NCBI RefSeq assembly: GCF_023887685.1
Contig: NZ_JAMWMR010000005.1
Span: 276,321 to 340,320, forward strand
Reading direction: 5' to 3'
DNA: 64,000 bases
Source of the DNA: Streptomyces macrolidinus
GTDB lineage: Bacteria; Actinomycetota; Actinomycetes; Streptomycetales; Streptomycetaceae
Positions 16,918 through 26,133 of the stretch are shown here, one piece after another. A program made the translations under genes and the position numbers. How positions within the stretch are numbered: the stretch's first letter is position 1; each line of letters starts with the position of its first letter. The notes below the pieces were generated by a model. It searched no databases and was not told where the DNA came from. It worked only from the letters and a program-made list of their open reading frames with translations.

Positions 16918-17948
16918 AGCCCCCGCTCCCGCCCGTCCCCGGACTCCACAGCAGACCCCGCGGCCTCCAGCTCCTCGTACGCCGCCAAGGCCTCGGCCGC
17001 CGCACGCCGGGCACTGTCGGCCAGCTCACCCGGCGCGACGATCCGCCCGTCCCGGCCCAGCCGCAACGCCAGCCGCCGCAGCGAAGCCGGATCAGGGGTC
17101 CGCAAGGTGATCCGCAAGCCACCGTCCGGCAACTCGTCCGCACTGTCATGCGGGTAGTACTCGGCGACCCAGCGCCCGGCCGGACCGACCTCGACCACCA
17201 CCTCGGGATCCTCCGCCGCGGGCTGGACCAGCCCCTCGGACAGATCCCGCAGCTCGACCTCCGGCGGCGCCGACGGCTCCTCCAGCACCCGGATCTCGGC
17301 GACCCGGTCCAGCCGGAACGTACGGCGCGCCTCGGACCGGCGGCACCACGCCTCCACATACGTGTGCCCGACGCTCACCAGACGGATCGGATCGATCTCC
17401 CGCTCCGTCACCTCGTCACGGGCCGGCGAGTAGTAGCGGATCCACAACCGGCGGCGCTCGGAGATCGCCCGGTCGACGTCCGCGAACACACCGCCCTCGG
17501 ACTCGAAGCTCACCGAGAGACGAGAGCTGGCACCCGCCGCCTCCCCCGCAGCGGTCTCCACCTTCGCCGTGGCCCGCAGCAGCGCCTGCCGGTCACCCTC
17601 CCGCAGCCCCGGCAGCGTGGCCACCGCCCGCGCCGCCACCAGCAGCGCCGTGGCCTCATCGGCCGCCAGCCGCAACGGCTCGGCCGCGTCCGCGCCCAAC
17701 GCGGCCGGGTTGTGCCACCAGATGTGCTCACCATCGGTGTCGATGTCCAGCAGATCCCCACCGCGGAAGCTCGTCCCGCACATGGGCAGCACATCGAGAT
17801 CCGAGACCAGCTCGTCCTCACTGATCCCGAACGCCCGCGCCACATCCTCCACCCGCGCACCGGGGCGCTCCCGCAGATACGTCACCAAGGACAGCATCCG
17901 CCGGGTCTGATCGATGGCGTTCGCCGGCCTGGCCGGTCTACCTGCCAC
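16914..17948 (-). CDS. pafC: WYL-domain regulator PafC
   Basis: 344 residues from GTG 17948. An N-terminal winged HTH (about 10-65; MLSLVTYLRERPGARVEDVA) is followed by a WYL domain (about 150-230; RLWIRYYSPARDEVTERE, then VSVGHTYVEAWCRRSEARR) and a WYL C-terminal extension (about 245-325). With PafB it forms the PafBC activator of the LexA-independent DNA-damage response in actinobacteria; the WYL domain senses single-stranded DNA in studied homologues. The gene lies 17 bp after pafB in the same direction, so the pair is co-transcribed. Confidence 0.93.
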   Translation of the reverse strand: MAGRPARPANAIDQTRRMLSLVTYLRERPGARVEDVARAFGISEDELVSDLDVLPMCGTSFRGGDLLDIDTDGEHIWWHNPAALGADAAEPLRLAADEATALLVAARAVATLPGLREGDRQALLRATAKVETAAGEAAGASSRLSVSFESEGGVFADVDRAISERRRLWIRYYSPARDEVTEREIDPIRLVSVGHTYVEAWCRRSEARRTFRLDRVAEIRVLEEPSAPPEVELRDLSEGLVQPAAEDPEVVVEVGPAGRWVAEYYPHDSADELPDGGLRITLRTPDPASLRRLALRLGRDGRIVAPGELADSARRAAAEALAAYEELEAAGSAVESGDGRERGL

Positions 17949-17965
17949 TGTCGTCCCTCTCCCGC

Positions 17966-18943
17966 TCAGCCCTTGGCCACGGCACGCAGCCGGTCCACCA
18001 CGTCGGCACGCAGCTCCGCGGGCTCCAGCACCACCACATCGGGCCCGAACTCCACCAGCCAGGCATCCAGGCCGTGCCCGTACGGAATCTCCAACTCGTC
18101 CCAGCCGTCGCCCCGTTCCCGCACGGCCGTGGCCTTCGCCCGCAAGGGGTACCCCGCGCCCGTACGCAACCGGATCCGCGCCGAACGGTCCGCGCCCTCA
18201 CCCGCCCAACCCGCGACGGTCTCACGGACCGTCACCACATCGGGCACCTCCGCCGTGAACTTCCCCGGACGCGTCCGCACCCGGCCGGTGATCCGCGAGA
18301 GCCGGAACACCCGCTCGGCACCGCGATCCCGGTCCCAGCCCGCCAGATACCAGTGGCCACGCCAGCACTCCAGCGCCCACGGCTCCACCTGCCGCGACTC
18401 AGGACGCGCGGCAGTCGCCTTGCGATAGTCGAAGACGACAGGACGACGGTCCCGGCACGCCAGCATCAACGGCTCGAACGCGACCTCGTGCACCGGGATA
18501 CGCGGCTCCAGCGCACCGTGCGCCTCGTACGGATCGACATCCTCCGGCAGCCCCGCCGCACGCAGCTTCTGCAACGCGCCACTCGCGGCGCCCGCCAGCC
18601 GCGCCTGCTGCCACACCTTCGCGGCCAGCCCGAGAGCCGCCGCCTCCTCCGCGTCCAACGTGATCGGCGGAAGACGATTGCTGTCACGCCGCGCCAGATA
18701 GCCGACCTCGCCGTCCAGGTTCTCCACGGTCTCGATGACCAGACCCAGCTCGCGCAGATCGTCCTTGTCCCGCTCGAACATCCGATTGAACGAGTCATCG
18801 GACGCGGCGGCACCCTTCTCCGCCCCGAAGGCCTCCATATAGGCCTCGATGGACTCGCGCAGCTCGCGCTTGCTGAGCGGCCGACGCGTCCCGAGCAGAC
18901 ACAGCGCCAGGTTCATCAGCCGCTCGGCCTTGGCAATGGCCAT
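17966..18943 (-). CDS. pafB: WYL-domain regulator PafB
   Basis: 325 residues from ATG 18943. The opening MAIAKAERLMNLALCLLGTR leads into an HTH_11-type domain (about 5-85), a WYL domain (about 140-215; RRPVVFDYRKATAARPESR, then ALECWRGHWYLAGWDRDRG) and a C-terminal extension (about 230-320). It is the partner of PafC. Despite the pup/proteasome neighbourhood, PafBC acts as a transcription activator of DNA-damage genes and is not part of the ligase. It is the first gene of the pafB-pafC-zinc ribbon run. Confidence 0.93.
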   Translation of the reverse strand: MAIAKAERLMNLALCLLGTRRPLSKRELRESIEAYMEAFGAEKGAAASDDSFNRMFERDKDDLRELGLVIETVENLDGEVGYLARRDSNRLPPITLDAEEAAALGLAAKVWQQARLAGAASGALQKLRAAGLPEDVDPYEAHGALEPRIPVHEVAFEPLMLACRDRRPVVFDYRKATAARPESRQVEPWALECWRGHWYLAGWDRDRGAERVFRLSRITGRVRTRPGKFTAEVPDVVTVRETVAGWAGEGADRSARIRLRTGAGYPLRAKATAVRERGDGWDELEIPYGHGLDAWLVEFGPDVVVLEPAELRADVVDRLRAVAKG

Positions 18944-19017
18944 CGACGCCCTTCGCCTTCCCTATGGTGCTTACGACCGATGACCGTACCCCCCACAGGT
19001 GTCGTGGCAAAAGCCGA

Positions 19018-19045
19018 GGGCCCATGCCCGGCCGGGCATGGGCCC
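19018..19045 (-). terminator. 28-bp perfect palindrome after the FKBP gene
   Basis: GGGCCCATGCCCGG is followed directly by its own reverse complement. It lies 36 bp past the FKBP stop and probably forms a 12-bp stem with a tetraloop, ending that transcript before pafB. Confidence 0.75.
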
Positions 19046-19080
19046 CACACGATCGTCTCCGATCAGGCCTCTCGGACCGC

Positions 19081-19455
19081 TCAGACCGCGACCAGATCGC
19101 AGACGAAGATCAGCGTCTCGCCCGGCTTGATCCGGCCACCACCCGCGCCACGGTCACCGTAGGCGAGGTGCGCGGGAATGGTGAGCTGACGACGGCCACC
19201 CACCTTCATGCCCTGCACACCCTTGTCCCAGCCCTGGATGACCTGACCGACACCCAGCTGGAACTGCAGCGGCGTACCCCGGTTCCAGGACGCGTCGAAC
19301 TCCTCACCCGTGGAGAACGCCACACCCACGTAGTGAACCGAGACGGTGTCACCCGCCTTGGCCACCGGGCCGTCCCCCTCCCAGATGTCCTTGATCTCGA
19401 GGTCGGCCGGGGGCTCGCCACCCGGGAAGTCGATCTCGGGCTTCTCGATGCTCAC
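19081..19455 (-). CDS. FKBP-type peptidyl-prolyl isomerase
   Basis: 124 residues from GTG 19455, preferred because AGGAG precedes it and SIEKPEIDFPGGEPP is the usual actinobacterial FKBP start. The FKBP fold spans about 20-124: VSVHYVGVAFSTGEEFDASW, LGVGQVIQGWDKGVQGMKVG and IPAHLAYGDRGAG. The conserved active-site aromatics Y, F, W and Y are present. No signal peptide is seen, so it is cytoplasmic. It catalyses proline isomerisation during folding. It sits between pafA and pafB on the same strand, but its own terminator hairpin separates it from pafB. Confidence 0.94.
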   Translation of the reverse strand: MSIEKPEIDFPGGEPPADLEIKDIWEGDGPVAKAGDTVSVHYVGVAFSTGEEFDASWNRGTPLQFQLGVGQVIQGWDKGVQGMKVGGRRQLTIPAHLAYGDRGAGGGRIKPGETLIFVCDLVAV

Positions 19456-19656
19456 GTCAAAAGCTCCTGCGTGTTCGTGTTGTTCGTGTTGGGGCCACAG
19501 CGGCAACACCGACACTCTCACATCCCCGCAAGGGTTACATCTTCACCAGGAGCCCCACCGCCCCCACCCCCGCGAACGAACCGGCACGAGAAGGGCGCCG
19601 CACCACCGTACGACGCCCACCACGCGCTCCGGCCACGAAGGCCACGAACTCCCGCC

Positions 19657-21018
19657 TCACATCCCCGCGATCAACTTCTCCACCCGGTCGTCCACCGAAC
19701 GGAACGGGTCCTTGCACAACACCGTGCGCTGCGCCTGGTCATTGAGCTTCAGATGCACCCAGTCGACCGTGAAATCACGCCGCTGCTCCTGCGCACGCCG
19801 AATGAAGTCACCACGCAACCGCGCCCGAGTCGTCTGCGGCGGAACCGACTTGCCCTCGAAGATCTTCACATCGTTGCAGATCCGAGCGGCCTGCCCCTTC
19901 TTCTCCAACAGGTAGTACAGCCCACGACGCCGATGAATGTCGTGGTAAGCGAGATCTATCTGCGCGACCCGCGGATGCGACATCGTCATGTTGTTCTTAG
20001 CCCGATACCGCTCGATGAGCTTGTACTTCATCACCCAGTCGATCTCGGTCGCCACCCGGTCCAGATCCTCGGACTCGATCGCCTCCAACGTGCGACCCCA
20101 CAACTCCAGAACCCGCTCCACCGTGCCGGTACGAATACCCCGGCGCTCGCAGAAGTCCACCGCCTTCTCGTAGTACTCCCGCTGCACCTCCAACGCCGAC
20201 GCCTCACGACCGCTCGCCAGCCGCACCTTGCGACGACCCGTGATGTCATGACTGACCTCGCGGATCGCCCGGATCGGGTTCTCCAGCGTCAGATCCCGCA
20301 TCACCGTCCCCGCCTCGATCATCCGCAGCACCAGATCCGTCGCACCGACCTTGAGCAACATCGTCGTCTCCGACATGTTCGAGTCGCCCACGATCACATG
20401 CAGCCGGCGATAGCGCTCCGCGTCCGCATGCGGCTCATCGCGCGTGTTGATGATCGGCCGGGAGCGCGTCGTCGCCGAACTGACACCCTCCCAGATGTGC
20501 TCCGCCCGCTGACTGACGCAGTAGACGGCACCCCGCGGCGTCTGGAGCACCTTGCCCGCACCACACAGCAACTGCCGGGTGACCAGGAACGGAATCAGGA
20601 TGTCCGCGAGCCGGGAGAACTCCCCATGACGAGCCACCAGATAGTTCTCGTGACACCCGTAGGAGTTGCCCGCCGAATCCGTGTTGTTCTTGAAGAGGTA
20701 GACGTCTCCCGCGATCCCCTCCTCATGCAGCCGACGCTCCGCGTCGACCAACAGCCCCTCGAGAATGCGCTCACCCGACTTGTCATGCGTGACAAGCTCC
20801 GTCACGTTGTCACACTCGGGTGTCGCGTATTCAGGATGCGAACCCACATCGAGATACAGACGGGCACCATTGCGCAGAAACACATTGCTGCTACGGCCCC
20901 ATGACACGACACGGCGGAAGAGGTACCGCGCCACCTCGTCAGGCGACAGGCGGCGCTGTCCCCTGAACGTGCACGTGACGCCGTACTCGTTCTCCAGCCC
21001 GAAAATGCGGCGGTCCAT
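19657..21018 (-). CDS. pafA: Pup-protein ligase PafA
   Basis: 453 residues from ATG 21018. The glutamine-synthetase-like carboxylate-amine ligase fold opens with [15 protein letters not shown], containing the catalytic Glu pair. Further motifs are [39 protein letters not shown] and [20 protein letters not shown]. It lacks the extra loop present in Dop between the first motif and NGARLY. The enzyme links the C-terminal Glu of Pup to lysines on target proteins using ATP. It is some 4.7 kb from pup on the same strand, separated by the MFS/LacI pair. Confidence 0.97.
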   Translation of the reverse strand: MDRRIFGLENEYGVTCTFRGQRRLSPDEVARYLFRRVVSWGRSSNVFLRNGARLYLDVGSHPEYATPECDNVTELVTHDKSGERILEGLLVDAERRLHEEGIAGDVYLFKNNTDSAGNSYGCHENYLVARHGEFSRLADILIPFLVTRQLLCGAGKVLQTPRGAVYCVSQRAEHIWEGVSSATTRSRPIINTRDEPHADAERYRRLHVIVGDSNMSETTMLLKVGATDLVLRMIEAGTVMRDLTLENPIRAIREVSHDITGRRKVRLASGREASALEVQREYYEKAVDFCERRGIRTGTVERVLELWGRTLEAIESEDLDRVATEIDWVMKYKLIERYRAKNNMTMSHPRVAQIDLAYHDIHRRRGLYYLLEKKGQAARICNDVKIFEGKSVPPQTTRARLRGDFIRRAQEQRRDFTVDWVHLKLNDQAQRTVLCKDPFRSVDDRVEKLIAGM

Positions 21019-21027
21019 GACTGAACA

Positions 21028-22287
21028 TTACGCCCGATCTCCCGAGCTGAAACGGGGTTCGACAGCACGGTTCGGACCATTTTCCGAGGAAGCCGCAACC
21101 GCCCCCACCGCCACAGGAGCCCCCAGCACCCGCCCCGTGGCCAACAACACCACCAACGCCACCGCCCCCGCGGCACCCGGCACCGCGAAACCCCACACCG
21201 TGCCACCCCGCTCGATCACCGGCCCCGCCAGCCCCGTCCCCACCGACGCCCCCACCGTGAACGTCGTCACCAACCAGGAGAACGCCTCCGTGACCGTACC
21301 GCTCGGCGCATGCCGGTCCACGATGATGAACGCACACGCGATACACGGCGCCAGGAACACCCCCGCCACCACCGTGAGCACCACCATCGCCACCACCCCC
21401 GGCAACAGCATCAACGGCAGATAACACAACGCCAACAGCCCCACCAGCACCCGCAACCGCCGCTCCGGCACACCACTCCACCGCCGCGCCCCGTACACCG
21501 ACCCACCGACCAGCGCACCCAACCCCAAGCCGGCCATCAGCCAGCCGTACACCGCGTTCCCGCCGTGGTCGTCGGCATACGCCACCGCCGACACCTCGAT
21601 GGAACCGATCGCGATCCCGACGAACAGGAACGAGCCGAGCAGCACGAGCAGCCCCGGCGAACGCAACGCACCGAGCCAGTGCGCCTCACGCGGCGCCGAA
21701 CGCCACGCCCGCGACGGCGGAGACAGCACCACGACGAGCGCGCCCAGCACCCCCACCGCATTGAGCGCGATCAGCGCGACCTGCGCGGACCACCAGGCCA
21801 CGCACACCGTCACCAGCAGCGGGCCGAGGGTGAACATCACCTCCTGCGCCACCGCGTCCATCGCGTACGCCGTGTGCACCTGCTCCTCCCGGCGCAGCAC
21901 CGCCGGCCACAGCGCACGCAGACCGCCCTCCAGCGGCGGCGTGAACAGCCCGGACACCACCATCGCCCCGTACGCCAGGGTCGGCGGCTCGATACCCGAC
22001 AGAGCGAACACCGTCATCGCCAGCGCGGACACGATCGCCGCGGGCAACTGCACCCGCGGCTGACCGTGCAGATCCACCAACCGGCCCAGCAACGGCTGCC
22101 CCACCGCATTGGCCACCCCATACACCGCGGCCAGCGCCCCGGCCAGGCTGTAACTGCCCCCCTCCGCCCGGACGAACAGCACCACCGCGATCGCCGCGAC
22201 GGCGTTCGGCAGCCGACCCACCAACGTCCCGACCAGCAGACGAGCCGCATGCCTCGCCCTGAGGATCTCCAGGTACCCGGCGGCCAT
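21028..22287 (-). CDS. MFS transporter
   Basis: 419 residues with about 12 hydrophobic segments. The cytoplasmic loop between helices 2 and 3 reads GQPLLGRLVDLHGQPR, matching the MFS loop signature. The N-terminal half resembles actinobacterial drug/sugar efflux carriers; substrate is unknown. The gene ends only 9 bp before pafA on the same strand, so pafA may be read from the MFS promoter. It is divergent from a LacI-family regulator with a 12-bp palindrome in the gap. The + strand here is strongly C-rich. Confidence 0.9.
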   Translation of the reverse strand: MAAGYLEILRARHAARLLVGTLVGRLPNAVAAIAVVLFVRAEGGSYSLAGALAAVYGVANAVGQPLLGRLVDLHGQPRVQLPAAIVSALAMTVFALSGIEPPTLAYGAMVVSGLFTPPLEGGLRALWPAVLRREEQVHTAYAMDAVAQEVMFTLGPLLVTVCVAWWSAQVALIALNAVGVLGALVVVLSPPSRAWRSAPREAHWLGALRSPGLLVLLGSFLFVGIAIGSIEVSAVAYADDHGGNAVYGWLMAGLGLGALVGGSVYGARRWSGVPERRLRVLVGLLALCYLPLMLLPGVVAMVVLTVVAGVFLAPCIACAFIIVDRHAPSGTVTEAFSWLVTTFTVGASVGTGLAGPVIERGGTVWGFAVPGAAGAVALVVLLATGRVLGAPVAVGAVAASSENGPNRAVEPRFSSGDRA

Positions 22288-22304
22288 ACCCCATCCTTAC
22301 GAAG

Positions 22305-22316
22305 TTTTACGTATAA
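22305..22316. promoter_or_regulatory. Candidate LacI-type operator between MFS and LacI genes
   Basis: TTTTACGTATAA is a palindrome with one mismatched pair around ACGT. It is unusually AT-rich for this region and sits in the divergent promoter gap, suggesting control of both genes by the LacI protein. Confidence 0.4.
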
Positions 22317-22377
22317 CCAACCCGCCATACGTACCATGAGCGCTAACCGCACGTCCAGACGAAAGAGCAGGTCAACC

Positions 22378-23388
22378 GTGGCACGAGGGACCACGCGACC
22401 CACCAGCCGCGACGTCGCCCAAGCCGTCGGCGTCTCCCAGGCCGCCGTCTCCCTGGTCCTCGGCGACAAATGGCGCGGACGCGTCTCCGAGACCACCGCC
22501 GAACGCGTCCGACAAGCCGCACAAGAACTCGGCTACCGCCCCAACCTCGCCGCACGCAACCTACGCCTCGGCCACACCCGCACCATCCTCCTCGTCGTAC
22601 CCGCCCTGACCAGCGAATTCTTCGCAGGCGTCTACACCGGCGCCGCCACCGTCGCCGCCGAACACGGCTTCGGCGTCGTCCTCTACCCCTCCCCCGAAGG
22701 CATCGGCCCCGCCAAGAACCCCTTCCACTCCGCCCGCGCCGCACTCGACGGCATCATCGCCTCCTCCATGGCCGCGGACGCCCTCACCGCCCTCCGCGAC
22801 GCCCCGCTCCCCCTCGTCATGCTCGACAGCGACCCCCACGCCACCCCCGGCGCCGCAACCGTCAACCTCGACATCCCCGACGGCATGCGACAGATCGCCC
22901 ACCACCTCCTGGCCCTCGGCCACCGCCACTTCCTCCACCTCGCGGCCGACATCCCCTCCTGGACCTTCACCACCCGAGCCCAAGAACTGGCCACACGCCT
23001 CACCACCACCCCCGGCACCACCCTCCGCACCACCCGCGCCCCCCTCACCATCGAAGGCGCCCGCACCGCCACCGAAGCCGCCCTCACCGCCCCCGGCCCC
23101 CGCCCCACCGCCCTCGTCTGCGACGACGACAAGCTCGCCATCGGCGCCTACAAGGCCGCCCGCCGCCTCGGCCTCCGCGTCCCCGACGACCTCTCCGTCA
23201 CCGGCCTCGACGACCTCACCCTCGCCACCGCCATCGACCCCGAACTCACCACCGTCCACCTCGACGCCGAACTCTTCGGCCGACGCGGCATGCAAGCCCT
23301 CCTCGCCCTCCTCGAAGGCCACACCCCCGACCAGACCGACATCCCCGTCCACCTGATCGTCCGCGACTCCACCGCCCCATCCCCCTGA
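22378..23388 (+). CDS. LacI-family transcriptional regulator
   Basis: 336 residues from GTG 22378, which has GCAGG upstream; ATG 22336 in the same frame would add 14 basic residues without a ribosome site. The LacI HTH (about 7-60) reads TSRDVAQAVGVSQAAVSLVL, and the hinge helix is NLAARNLRLG. A periplasmic-binding-type effector domain follows (about 65-330), with SVTGLDDLTLATAIDPELTT near the end. It probably represses the divergent MFS gene in response to a sugar-like ligand. Third codon positions are almost all C or A, unlike + strand genes further right. Confidence 0.92.
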   Translation: MARGTTRPTSRDVAQAVGVSQAAVSLVLGDKWRGRVSETTAERVRQAAQELGYRPNLAARNLRLGHTRTILLVVPALTSEFFAGVYTGAATVAAEHGFGVVLYPSPEGIGPAKNPFHSARAALDGIIASSMAADALTALRDAPLPLVMLDSDPHATPGAATVNLDIPDGMRQIAHHLLALGHRHFLHLAADIPSWTFTTRAQELATRLTTTPGTTLRTTRAPLTIEGARTATEAALTAPGPRPTALVCDDDKLAIGAYKAARRLGLRVPDDLSVTGLDDLTLATAIDPELTTVHLDAELFGRRGMQALLALLEGHTPDQTDIPVHLIVRDSTAPSP

Positions 23389-23408
23389 CCACCGACCCCC
23401 ACACACGC

Positions 23409-23440
23409 GTGCGCCCCGACCGAGAACGGCCGGGGCGCAC
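23409..23440. terminator. Bidirectional terminator between LacI gene and prcA
   Basis: GTGCGCCCCG and CGGGGCGCAC form a perfect 10-bp stem with a 12-nt loop, between the convergent stops at 23388 and 23487. Confidence 0.8.
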
Positions 23441-23486
23441 ACACGACAGGCGAGGACGCGCGCTCCTCACCCACCCGAACGAGCGA

Positions 23487-24272
23487 TCACTTCTCCGCCC
23501 CCGAGGAACCCGAGTCCCCGGAGTCTCCGGAGCCCCCCGAGGTCTCCTCCTCGGCCTCCGAAGCAGCCGTACCGTCACCCTCCAGCAACCGGGCGAGCTG
23601 ACGACCCACGATCCGCTTGAACTTACGCTGCTGCGGTCGCGTACGGTCCAGCACCGCGACCTCCAGACGATCCGCCGGAATCTCCCGCTCACTGCCGTTC
23701 GTATCCCGCGACAGCGCCTGCACGGCCAGCTTCAACGCCTCCACCAACGTCATACCGTCCCGATGACGCTGCTCCAGGAAGCTGCTCACCGGCTCCGCGT
23801 TACCACCCACCGCGACCGAACCGTGCTCGTCCACGATCGACCCGTCATGCGGCAGCCGATAGATCTGGTCGCCCTCCGGGGTCTCCCCCACCTCGGCCAC
23901 CACCAGCTCCACCTCGTACGGCTTCTCCGCCGCACTCGAGAAGATCGTGCCCAGCGTCTGCGCATACACGTTCGCAAGACCCCGCGCGGTCACATCATCA
24001 CGGTCGTACGTGTACCCCCGCAGATCCGCGTACCGCACACCACCGATCCGCAGATTCTCGTACTCGTTGTACTTACCGGCGGCGGCGAAACCGATCCGGT
24101 CATAGATCTCACTGAACTTGTGCAACGCACGAGACGGATTCTCACCGACGAACACGATGCCGTCGGCGTACTGCATCACGACCAGACTGCGGCCGCGCGC
24201 GATGCCCTTACGGGCGTACTCCGCCCGGTCGGCCATGGCCTGCTGGGGGGAGACATAGAACGGCGTCGACAC
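23487..24272 (-). CDS. prcA: 20S proteasome alpha subunit PrcA
   Basis: 261 residues from ATG 24272. The alpha-type N-terminus [20 protein letters not shown] precedes the Ntn-hydrolase fold ([19 protein letters not shown]). There is no catalytic Thr, as expected. The C-terminus is a flexible acidic, Gly/Ser-rich tail ([18 protein letters not shown]). Seven PrcA subunits form the gated outer rings that dock the Arc ATPase. It follows prcB by 43 bp as the last gene of the pup-endonuclease-prcB-prcA run and is closed by a bidirectional terminator. Confidence 0.97.
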   Translation of the reverse strand: MSTPFYVSPQQAMADRAEYARKGIARGRSLVVMQYADGIVFVGENPSRALHKFSEIYDRIGFAAAGKYNEYENLRIGGVRYADLRGYTYDRDDVTARGLANVYAQTLGTIFSSAAEKPYEVELVVAEVGETPEGDQIYRLPHDGSIVDEHGSVAVGGNAEPVSSFLEQRHRDGMTLVEALKLAVQALSRDTNGSEREIPADRLEVAVLDRTRPQQRKFKRIVGRQLARLLEGDGTAASEAEEETSGGSGDSGDSGSSGAEK

Positions 24273-24315
24273 CGGTTATCCGTCCCTTTCTGTCGAAGTC
24301 ATCGGAGCAACGTCA

Positions 24316-25158
24316 TCAGAGCAACGCGGCACTCGGACCGTCGGGCTGCTCCAGGCGCCGCTCCAGGACCGCGCGGGCGATCTCGGAGGACTCCCCGTCG
24401 GTGAGCCGACGGCACCCCTCCTCGGTGATCACCGTGACCAGCGGATAGATCCGGCGCGCGACATCCGGACCACCCGTCGCCGAGTCGTCGTCCGCCGCGT
24501 CGTACAGGGCCTGGACCACCAGGGTCGTGGCCTGCTCCTCGGACAGGTCCTCACGGAACAGCTTCTTCATCGCACCCCGCGCGAAGAGCGAACCGGAGCC
24601 CGTGGCCGCGAAGGCACGCTCCTCGAAGCGGCCACCCGTCACGTCGTAGGAGAAGATACGACCCTTCTCGCGGTCCAGGTCATAGCCCGCGAAGAGCGGC
24701 ACCACGGCCAGACCCTGCATGGCCATACCGAGGTTGGAACGGATCATGGTCGACAGGCGGTTCGCCTTGCCCTCCAGCGAGAGCTGAACGCCTTCGACCT
24801 TCTCGAAGTGCTCCAGCTCCAACTGGAACAGCTTCACCATCTCCACGGCGAGACCCGCCGTGCCGGCGATACCCACCGCCGAGTACTCGTCCGCCGGGAA
24901 CACCTTCTCCATGTCCCGCTGCGAGATCAGATTGCCCATGGTCGCCCGCCGGTCACCCGCGAGCACGACGCCCCCCGGGAACGTCGCGGCCACGATCGTG
25001 GTGCCGTGCGGGGCCTCGATCACACCCTGGGCAGGCAACTGCCGCTTGCCGGGCAGCAGCTCGGGCTGATGCTCGGCGAGGAAGTCCATGAAGGACGACG
25101 ACCCAGGCGTCAGGAAGGCAGCCGGTAGACGCCCGGTGCTACGAGGGTTGGCTTCCAC
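24316..25158 (-). CDS. prcB: 20S proteasome beta subunit PrcB (catalytic)
   Basis: 280 residues from GTG 25158, which is preceded by GGAAGGAAA. The longer upstream frame is not conserved; the start [15 protein letters not shown] matches what I recall of S. coelicolor PrcB. A 52-residue propeptide ends in EAPHG, and autocleavage would expose Thr53 ([11 protein letters not shown]) as nucleophile. The Lys and Asp partners lie in [12 protein letters not shown] and nearby. The gene's first 49 bp overlap the 3' end of the endonuclease VII-like gene, implying coupled translation. Confidence 0.97.
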   Translation of the reverse strand: MEANPRSTGRLPAAFLTPGSSSFMDFLAEHQPELLPGKRQLPAQGVIEAPHGTTIVAATFPGGVVLAGDRRATMGNLISQRDMEKVFPADEYSAVGIAGTAGLAVEMVKLFQLELEHFEKVEGVQLSLEGKANRLSTMIRSNLGMAMQGLAVVPLFAGYDLDREKGRIFSYDVTGGRFEERAFAATGSGSLFARGAMKKLFREDLSEEQATTLVVQALYDAADDDSATGGPDVARRIYPLVTVITEEGCRRLTDGESSEIARAVLERRLEQPDGPSAALL

Positions 25159-25703
25159 GCGTTTCCTTCCACGTATGTCGCGGCCCGCCGTATCACGTCG
25201 GGCCGATCCTTGAACTGCCCCAGCGCAGCGTTGCAACTGAAGCACAGTACGCCACGGACCCTACCCGTCTCATGGCAGTGGTCCACATGCGCCGCAGGGG
25301 CCGCCAGACAGATGCAGCAGACGCCGCCCTGGGAGGCGACCAGCTCGTCACGTTCGGCTTCGGTGATGCCGTACTGGCGCTTCAGATGACCCGCACGGCC
25401 CTTGGCTGCCCGGCAGGCCTTGCAACTCGTCGAGAGGCCGTCAGATGCCGTTGCGTTGCGATGCCACTCCCTGTGAGGCTTGACCTCACCGCAGCTCCGA
25501 CAGAATTTGTGTCCGTCGGGCGTCGCCACTCGGGGTCGAATGTTCTTACCCCTCGCCACTTGCCGAGCCTGGTGATATGCAGCCCAGCATTCCCGACAGT
25601 AGGCCTGCAGCCCGTCACGGGCCGACTTGTTGTTGGCGAAGGCTGCTCGCGGCTTGTCCTCCTTGCAGCGCGAGCAGCGCTTCACCATCTGCTGTTCGCT
25701 CAC
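25110..25703 (-). CDS. Endonuclease VII-like HNH protein in the proteasome operon
   Basis: 197 residues from GTG 25703 (GGTGGGGA upstream). Several zinc-binding Cys pairs are visible: [35 protein letters not shown] and SCKACRAA. The C-terminal recombination-endonuclease-VII motif follows: [20 protein letters not shown] and [16 protein letters not shown], with the catalytic DHCH and the closing Asn. The first two-thirds look like a duplicated zinc-ribbon ([16 protein letters not shown] versus [16 protein letters not shown]). It begins 55 bp after pup and overlaps prcB by 49 bp. Its role with the proteasome is unknown; a domesticated phage-type nuclease is one inference. Confidence 0.9.
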   Translation of the reverse strand: MSEQQMVKRCSRCKEDKPRAAFANNKSARDGLQAYCRECWAAYHQARQVARGKNIRPRVATPDGHKFCRSCGEVKPHREWHRNATASDGLSTSCKACRAAKGRAGHLKRQYGITEAERDELVASQGGVCCICLAAPAAHVDHCHETGRVRGVLCFSCNAALGQFKDRPDVIRRAATYVEGNAWKPTLVAPGVYRLPS

Positions 25704-25758
25704 TCCCCACCCCGAACTCTCGGATATTAGATTCGAAGGAAATCTAGCAGCCCGGCCT

Positions 25759-25977
25759 TCATTCCCCACCCTTCTGAACGAATGAGCGAACGAAATCCTC
25801 TGCATTCTCCTCGAGGACATCGTCAATTTCGTCCAGCACCGAGTCCACGTCATCCGACAATTTCTCGTGCCGCTCCTTGACGTCCTCCGAAGCCTGCGCG
25901 TCCTGCGCCTGCTCCTCGACCTCCTCCGTGGAGCGCGTCGCCTTCTGCTGGCCGCCGCCGGTGTCCTTGGTCGCCAT
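25759..25977 (-). CDS. pup: Prokaryotic ubiquitin-like protein Pup
   Basis: 72 residues from ATG 25977. The sequence is highly charged and disordered: GGGQQKATRSTEEVEEQAQD, then the helical Arc-binding segment (about 35-60; LSDDVDSVLDEIDDVLEENA), ending FVQKGGE. The last codon is GAA, so Pup is made with a ligation-ready Glu, and the Gln deamidation that mycobacterial Dop performs is not needed. The 156-bp gap to dop contains TAGGGT (-10-like, complement of 26040-26045), suggesting its own promoter for pup-endonuclease-prcB-prcA. Confidence 0.97.
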   Translation of the reverse strand: MATKDTGGGQQKATRSTEEVEEQAQDAQASEDVKERHEKLSDDVDSVLDEIDDVLEENAEDFVRSFVQKGGE

Positions 25978-26133
25978 AACCCTCACCCCGCTCAGTTCGC
26001 CCGACATGGTCGGCATTCCCGTCGATCGGTGATGATCAGACCCTACTCGCCAGGTCCGACATCGGCCCCGCAGTTGCTCCAACGTACGGGGACCATCTCG
26101 ATGATTCCCGGTCGCCGTGATTTCCACCCTCGC

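Noticed and set aside
25110..25853. Longer version of the endonuclease VII-like gene starting at 25853
   Set aside because: The added N-terminus overlaps pup in another frame and is not conserved-looking; GTG 25703 has a good ribosome site.
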